NCBI GenBank assembly: GCA_905250115.1
Contig: CAJNOI010000134.1
Span: 116,525-180,524 of the forward strand
Length of the DNA stretch: 64,000 nucleotides
Direction: 5' to 3'
Source of the DNA: Adineta steineri
Taxonomy: Eukaryota; Rotifera; Eurotatoria; Adinetida; Adinetidae
The notes beneath the pieces are model-generated. The model did not search any database and was not told the origin of the DNA. It worked only from the letters and a program-made list of their open reading frames with translations. Each line of letters begins with the position of its first letter. The stretch's first letter is position 1. Of this stretch, positions 57,993 through 64,000 are shown in pieces. A program made the translations under genes and the position numbers.

Positions 57993-58587
57993 CTGAAATA
58001 TTTAATAAATTGGTATAATGATCTTTACTTCACAAAACTGATAAACAACAGTGATAACAGACTTTCGATTTTATCTTGTAAAACACATGTGTGCGCGTAT
58101 ATTTACTTTTCTCTTATTTCTTTTGTAATAGTCATATATGATAAGAACGACAAAACTACTTCATAGAATAAGAAAACGATGTAATCGATATATTTTGTTT
58201 TTATAAACACATGACTAAAGAAAACAAGCAATATTGTTTTTGACATGTCATATGAGCAATAATTGAATATTCAATTGATGTTTGATCAAAATATATAATA
58301 TTAATTTTTTTTCTCCGAAGAAATTGAATTATATTATTAATTGAATGTCCATACCTAGAACATGAACTCAAAAATCTGTTCTAGACGTTCAAAAATACTT
58401 AAAATAAAAATCAGCTGATCAAATATAAATATTTTTTCCGAAGAAATTTGATTGATTATATGCCCGAGAATTGAAGTCAATATTTATTATTGAATGAAAA
58501 ATAAAGATGACAAAAAAATTTCTTTTCATTTCATTCTTTCTTCTGATCAAAGTTGGTAACAAATCACAAGTGAAATTTGTCAAGAAG
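57993..58587. other. Intergenic between divergent genes
   Basis: Short shared upstream region of the oxidoreductase (minus) and the NHL-REJ gene (plus), AT-rich. It contains two similar stretches, AAATATATAATATTAATTTT with TTCTCCGAAGAAATTGAAT at about 58291-58331 and AAATATAAATATTTTTTCCG with AAGAAATTTGATT at about 58420-58453, an apparent local direct repeat. Confidence 0.4.
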
Positions 58588-60327
58588 ATGTCATTAGTCA
58601 ATAGTTTCAAACTATTGCTAATTACAGTATTTTTGTCTCATCAAATAACGGGTCTATCATTTAATCGACCAAAGTTTTGTCCATCAGCAACGTGGAATCC
58701 AAATGGCGTAACTTTTGCAAGTTTGCTTGTAGTTGGCCTTAATCCTAGTAGTGTTTTTGTTGACACCAACAACACTGTTTATGTTGGAGAACCAGGGCTC
58801 AGTCGTGTTCAAGTATGGCCTGAAGGACATAGCAATCCATCAAGAACCATTTCAAATGGTTTAAAAAATCCACAAGCTATTTTTGTTACTAGCAATGGTG
58901 ATATTTATATTGACAATGGCGACAAGAACCATCGAGTAGATCAATGGACATTGAATGCAAGTACAAGTACAACCGCATTGACTGTTACAGACACATGTTA
59001 TGGTCTTTTTGTTGATAACAACAATTCTCTGTATTGTTCCAATGGGCCTGGTAATCATCAAGTTATAAAAAAATTATGGAATAATAATGCCACGACATCA
59101 ACACGTATTGCTGGAACTGGTAAAGCTGGATCAACGGCGTCTACGCTTAATCAACCTCGTGGAATATTTGTTGATAATAATATTAATTTGTATGTAGCAG
59201 ACAGTCAAAATAATAGAATTCAATTCTTTAAGCATGGTCAACAAAATGCTACCACAGTAGCTGGAACTGGAGCTTCAGCACCTGGAAATATCCCTCTCAA
59301 ATATCCAACAGGAGTTTTGCTCGATAGTGATGGATATCTATTTATTGTAGATTACAATAATAATCGTATTATTGCTTCTGGACCACTAGGTTTTCGATGT
59401 ATAATTGCATGTAGTAATTCAGGTGGCCCATTTCCAACACAACTGCATAGTCCGTATAGCATGAGTTTTGATCGGTATGGAAACATATTTGTTGCTGACC
59501 AAATGAATGCACGAATTCAAAAATTTCTTTTGTCGAATAATTCATGTTGTAAGTGTTTTTTTGAAGAAAAATTTAACAAACTTGAATTGAACTAAAATTA
59601 ATATTTATTGCTTTAGACGGAGCAACTACACATCAGGCCCAATTAACTACAAGTTCAACCAAAATAACAACGAATAAAGTAACAGCAACTTCTTTAAAAA
59701 CTACAACTCAAACTGTTACACACCAGGCCCAATTAACTACAGATTCAATCAATGTAACAACAACTTCTTTAAAACCTACAACTCAAAGTACGAATCAAAT
59801 ATTGGCTTCAACGTCAAACATGGTCATTTCAAATCAAAGTAATAATTTTATGATACTAAAAATCATATACATGTCTCCTTTTTTCTCCATAAAGGTTGTT
59901 TTCCACCTGGAATTATATTAATTCCTAGTACATCATCGGTGAACTCTCCAATGCAATATCAACGACAACAAGATTTTTATATTAATTCAAATATTTATCT
60001 TAATTGTAATACTTCACTTGCAATGATAACAAAATGGACCATTAGTAATTGTACTTCAATTTGTTCACAACAAATTGTAGTTGATCAAACAATCAGTACA
60101 ACAAACAGTGAGATTTTTATTCCAGCTCGAACTCTTCCTTATGGTCTTTATGAATTGAAATTAACTGTAACAATGGTAGCAGCACCTCGTATGATATCAT
60201 CAGCGTCAGCTTATATAGAAATTATACAAACAGGTATTACACCAAATCTTGTTCAATTAGGAACATTATATGTAACACACGGATATCAAGAAGATTTAAT
60301 ACTTGATCCAGGACAATATTCGATTGA
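58588..60327 (+). CDS. Secreted NHL propeller fused to a REJ-like domain (gene E, cut by assembly gap)
   Basis: Exons: 58588-59548, 59617-59838 and 59895-60327 (runs into the gap), phase 1. The start is placed at the Met of MSLVNSFKLLLITVFLSHQI, a good signal peptide; the in-frame Met at 58507 would precede it with a second hydrophobic stretch. Here the signal peptide and propeller share one exon, unlike B and C. The propeller begins LSFNRPKFCPSATWNPNG and ends ARIQKFLLSNNSC. The next exon is a Thr/Ser-rich stalk with an internal near-repeat (HQAQLTTSSTK and HQAQLTTDSIN). The third exon has YLNCNTSLAMITKWTISNC, then ARTLPYGLYELKLTVTM and LILDPGQYSI. This is the pattern of REJ regions of polycystin-1 and sperm receptor-for-egg-jelly proteins. 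The rest, possibly a membrane channel-like portion, is missing. Confidence 0.78.
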
Positions 60328-60427
60328 NNNNNNNNNNNNNNNNNNNNNNNNNNNNNNNNNNNNNNNNNNNNNNNNNNNNNNNNNNNNNNNNNNNNNNNNN
60401 NNNNNNNNNNNNNNNNNNNNNNNNNNN
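60328..60427. other. Assembly gap (100 N)
   Basis: Exactly 100 undetermined bases, a common placeholder for a gap of unknown size. The true distance between gene E and the next gene is therefore unknown, and sequence on the two sides may not be adjacent. Confidence 0.99.
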
Positions 60428-60500
60428 AATTCTTGAAAAAGATCATAGAAATCTATTGTGACGGGAGGAACTCCAGCACAAATGTATTGATCTAACTCGG

Positions 60501-60527
60501 TAGAGACTCGCTACGTCTCTATTTTTT
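60501..60527 (+). other. Short hairpin followed by a T run
   Basis: The arms TAGAGAC and GTCTCTA enclose a 7-nt loop and are followed by six T. This resembles the 3' end of a small Pol III transcript, but no promoter boxes or known RNA fold are recognised upstream because of the gap. Confidence 0.25.
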
Positions 60528-60613
60528 AATATAGATCTCTGAAAAATTAAGAAAATGATCAAATTGAATTAAATTAGTTGTCATGAATACTCTTCATTTT
60601 CAGATAAATCAAC

Positions 60614-61784
60614 ATGGCTTTTATGCTTGAAGTTGTCAATCTTAAGTGTAAGTGTTAATTATTCTTTTTTTCGAATTATAATAACAATATAATTTATCAA
60701 GGAAAAACTTTCTTCAGTGAACATTATTTGTGACTTCTTTTATTTGTTTTACGTTCTAGCTGAATCTAAATGTAGTGATTGTCTATCAGCTGAAGCAAAC
60801 TATTGGTGTGATAATTGTCGTAATCACTATTGCTCAACCTGTTGTATCGAAATTCATAAACGACGTGCTTTTTGTCACCATCAAACCACGGCTATACTGA
60901 AGGAAGCGCACGAAAGTAGTCAGTGCCAAATACACACCGATCAGATCGTCAAATATTGGTGTACTAACTGTCAGACATTTGCTTGTCTTGATTGTATTAT
61001 GTTTGAACATAAAAATCATACTTATACTCTGATCGAAACCATAGCAAAAGACATGTCAACAAAGGTCACTAAACAATTAAATTCTTTCGTAAATTTCATA
61101 TTACTTACTTCGTTAATTTTAGTTGAAGAGTAAACTAGACAGAGTTCAGTCATCTTTGGATGATAGTTTGAAAAATACACCGAAAATGATTGATACTAAT
61201 GAAGCAAACAATACAGAAATCATTACGAATTTTTTCACAATATTACGTAAAGTAATAGATGTAGAAGAAAAGGCATTAAAACAACGAATTTACGACATTG
61301 AAGAAAAGAACAAACAATCAGTGGAAGAATATCATATGGCACTAATCAACACAGGGAAACGTTTAGATGAACAAAAAAGTTCATTAGACTCGATGACTTC
61401 AACCAATAATCATATTAAATTATTGCAAAATAAGGATCAATTAACAACTAATTTCGATAATATTAGTCAACAATTAGATGAATTAAAATCACCAAATAGA
61501 ACAGAATGTCGCATTGAAGGTCTCGATCAACTACTAACGCATGTTGATACTATGGTACAACAAATTGGTCGTATCATACAGATATCAGGTATGTTCTTAG
61601 TTAACGAAGCGATACCTTTTGCTTGATTATCTGCTAAGAAATACATTGGAGACATTTTTATTTAGAATCGAAACAATCGAATAATGCACCGACACCTACA
61701 CCAAACAAACTTCGATGTTTTGATCATTCAGATATGAACAGATTTTTATGGTCTGACTCTGAACGATTATATACTATCGAATAA
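60614..61784 (+). CDS. B-box zinc-finger/coiled-coil (TRIM-like) protein
   Basis: Proposed exons: 60614-60647 (MAFMLEVVNLK), 60760-61088, 61123-61588 and 61666-61784. Two zinc-binding modules follow each other: CSDCLSAEANYWCDNC..CSTCCIEIHKRRAFCH, then a canonical B-box C-x2-H-x8-C-x2-C-x4-C-x2-C-x4-H-x2-H in CQIHTDQIVKYWCTNC..HKNH. A long charged heptad-rich segment follows (IYDIEEKNKQSVEEYHMALI; QQLDELKSPNR), consistent with a TRIM-type coiled coil. There is no RING finger, so ubiquitin-ligase activity is not supported. The last exon is short (APTPTPNKLRCFDHSDMNRF) and ends where related proteins often go on to a propeller, so the 3' end may be decayed. The 34-nt intron at 61089-61122 is unusually short. 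The first exon is uncertain because of the gap. Confidence 0.75.
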
Positions 61785-64000
61785 AACAAGCTATCTGAAT
61801 AAAATGTTGCGGGTCATGCTTGTACTACTTACCAGAAATGTGCGGATTGGATATTGGACATAAAAACAAAAGAATGGAATAGAATGATTCATTGTCTTCG
61901 AAACCATCTTCGACTATATTCAATGCTCATTGATACTTGAAACTGAGAAACATTTAAATATAAATTCATCGTGAAGAATAGTCGTTTTTCATGTTATCGT
62001 CAGTGTAAATGTCAGAATGAAGAACTTGTTTGAAACTGAGCAAATTGATGAACAATTCTTTGCTCCAAATAGTTCCTATTCTTTTGATGATGTGATAGTC
62101 GTACCTGCAATAGATTTGAAATGATGATTTCGTTTTTGACACGATAAGTGAACAGATATGTGCAACATGTGACTGGAATTCTAAGACAAATACAACTGTC
62201 GTGTTATCCATTAAAAAAACAATCAGAGAGAATCTGTTCATTTATTTAAAACAAAATAGATGAATAAAATCATCTACCTAAGTACCATGGTCTTCTTCCG
62301 TGGCATTATCTTTGCCACTGTCATATACCAAAATAAAAGATGGACGATTAGCCTAGCTAAACATTCAAGCTAATGATTGACAAAGACAAACATATGATTT
62401 TCTTTCTTTTTTAATAATATAATAATAAATTTTTGTTTTCTTCTGCAATAAAAGTATCCATTTAAGACTTCGATTGAGAGTCAGGACTCCAGTGAAGAAA
62501 TTATTTAGATAGGACGTCCTCGATGGGAAAAATCAGGACGCTGTATAGCATGTTGCTGTATCGAACTGTATATGAGTTTACAAAAAATTGGAGAAAAAAC
62601 CACTTTTCAGTCTTAGATACTTTCGTGAGGGATGGATATGGGTGATATAAATCGAATACACTCACACCCTCATTTCGAACTTTTTTCTGGAAATTCTTGA
62701 AATTATTTTTTAAAAAATGAATTAAAGACTTAGTTCAGTATAAAACTACGTTTATAGTTATTATCAATATTGATCATTTTAGTTTATTTATAAAACCTTT
62801 ATAAAACAATGAATAAGCTTTATTTTTTGTAAATCTATTAATGATAGTACAATTCAATAAATCTTCTATACAAAATTACTTTATCAAATTTAAAAAATAT
62901 CTATATATAACATTATTAGCAATAGAGATAATATAAACAAAAAATATTTGTACGACCTGATGTGAAGAAAAGAGTACTCAAATATAAATTTTTATGTTTA
63001 TATTACCATTATTATACGAATTACTTTTCACAGTTATGTCATGGTACACTTGAAATTATTTCGATATGAAAAAAGCTTTAATTAGTGCAAATAATTTTTT
63101 TTATATTTTCTTTTGAAATTATTATTTAAACTAATATGCATTGTTTTCCTTATACTAAAATATAGGTTTAGTTGCAGTTATTGTCATTATTTAAATTTAA
63201 AGAGAATATAATAAGATATATTAGATATGTACTGTATTAAATAAGAGTTTTACACTTTAATTATTAAATGAAATGATGTAATCAAATATTTATAGAAATA
63301 AATAAATTAGAAACAAATATGTTCAGTTCTTATTCAATTTTCTCAACTGTCTATATATCTGTTTATTGAATTAATTGAAAAGTCTATATCTAACTGTCAA
63401 GAGTAGTTGTCTCAATATTCAGCATGTAGTAATAAATAATTTCGATAAATGTTTTATTATAATACTGATCAAACTTTGATAATGGTGTAGTGATTCATTT
63501 AAACCTAAACTAACAAAATATATGACTAAATTCTATATGCAGAAAAATTACATTATTCATGAAATATGATTTTTATAGAATATAATTATATGTGCAAATT
63601 GATGTTAGATGTATTCACATATTCAATTGTACAATATAAAAATAGTTAATCCTAACATTTTATTTTGAGCGTATACTAGTTTATTAATGATAATTCTGCT
63701 AATTAAATACTTTGTCAAACAGTTTGCATATGACTTTATTTATCGAAATAATAACACAACCGTTGAGACTATAGCTATCATATAGTAACTATATGACAGA
63801 TAAACAGATATATCTAAATTTCCATTTCTAATCTTATCATCTAGGGTATATGTATATTTTAATGATAATAACGAATTTTTTAAATAATTTCTGTTAAATC
63901 AAGAACAGCACGTCCACATATAAATATTTTTTCTCTTATCATACTTCATATTCATTCCATCACATATGATCACTACTTTTTCTAGGTTCCAAATACTTAT
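61785..64000. other. AT-rich terminal stretch without recognised genes
   Basis: About 60 codons after 61785 look like further decayed coding sequence of the B-box gene. The minus-strand open frame 61966-62241 shows no domain. Beyond 62240 only one hairpin element and AT-rich sequence are seen. Confidence 0.5.
62624..62672. repeat. G-rich/C-rich hairpin element (short)
   Basis: The left arm is CGTGAGGGATGGATATGGGT and the right arm TACACTCACACCCTCATTT. Confidence 0.65.

Noticed and set aside
1-64000. CRISPR arrays, rRNA, tRNA genes, bacterial promoters or operons
   Set aside because: None recognised by eye; the gene structure is eukaryotic throughout. Short structured RNAs cannot be excluded without a covariance-model scan.

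Overview
The window looks like nuclear DNA of a bdelloid rotifer (Adineta/Rotaria type). This is inferred from AT-rich sequence, many introns near 50 nt with GT..AG ends, lineage-type gene families (secreted NHL propellers, arginine ADP-ribosyltransferase with TPR, F-box proteins, PLAT proteins, F5/8-type lectin-like proteins), and a G-rich dispersed motif close to the TGTGGG telomere repeat reported for bdelloids. No database search was possible; all exon boundaries come from reading frames, splice sites and comparison among copies inside the window.

Layout. 1-2.75 kb: a non-coding repeat and a 5'-truncated NHL gene. 3.3-4.9 kb: UDP-glycosyltransferase. 6.1-7.7 kb (-): four-exon FAD monooxygenase. 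7.7-12.1 kb: repeats and a GC-rich island. 12.1-14.7 kb: secreted/anchored beta-domain gene (A). 14.9-15.4 kb (-): small secreted protein. 16-18 kb: F-box gene. 18-21.8 kb: AT-rich, empty. 21.8-23.3 kb: ADP-ribosyltransferase-TPR, perhaps spliced over 3 kb to an NHL exon at 26.3-27.2 kb. 28-50 kb: tandemly duplicated block with PLAT pseudogenes and NHL/beta-domain genes B, C and D, plus a single-pass discoidin-like gene at 36-37 kb. 50.4-52.3 kb (-): second copy of the first NHL gene, inverted and frameshifted. 53.6-55.9 kb (-): complete nine-exon GTP-type PEP carboxykinase. 56.7-58.0 kb (-): Gfo/Idh/MocA oxidoreductase. 58.6-60.3 kb: NHL-REJ gene cut by a 100-N gap. 60.6-61.8 kb: B-box/coiled-coil gene. 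The rest is AT-rich.

Genes A-D share one modular plan: signal-peptide exon, NHL-propeller exon(s) of about 890 nt, beta-domain exons of 384-408 nt, a short Ser/Thr-rich exon and a hydrophobic tail exon, all joined by phase-1 introns. They look like copies of one cell-surface receptor family reshuffled by duplication, deletion and conversion. The enzymes (UGT, FAD monooxygenase, PEPCK, Gfo/Idh/MocA) show no operon-like relation.

The main unexplained system is a family of about 20 two-armed hairpin elements of roughly 50-100 bp, plus several single arms. The left arm resembles CTTGAGGGTGTGGGTG and the right arm is its reverse complement, around a variable spacer. Eight of them lie at, or within a few bases of, the points where homology between duplicated segments stops, which suggests they mark or cause rearrangement breakpoints: telomere-like scars, fused healed ends, or a fold-back element that breaks DNA.
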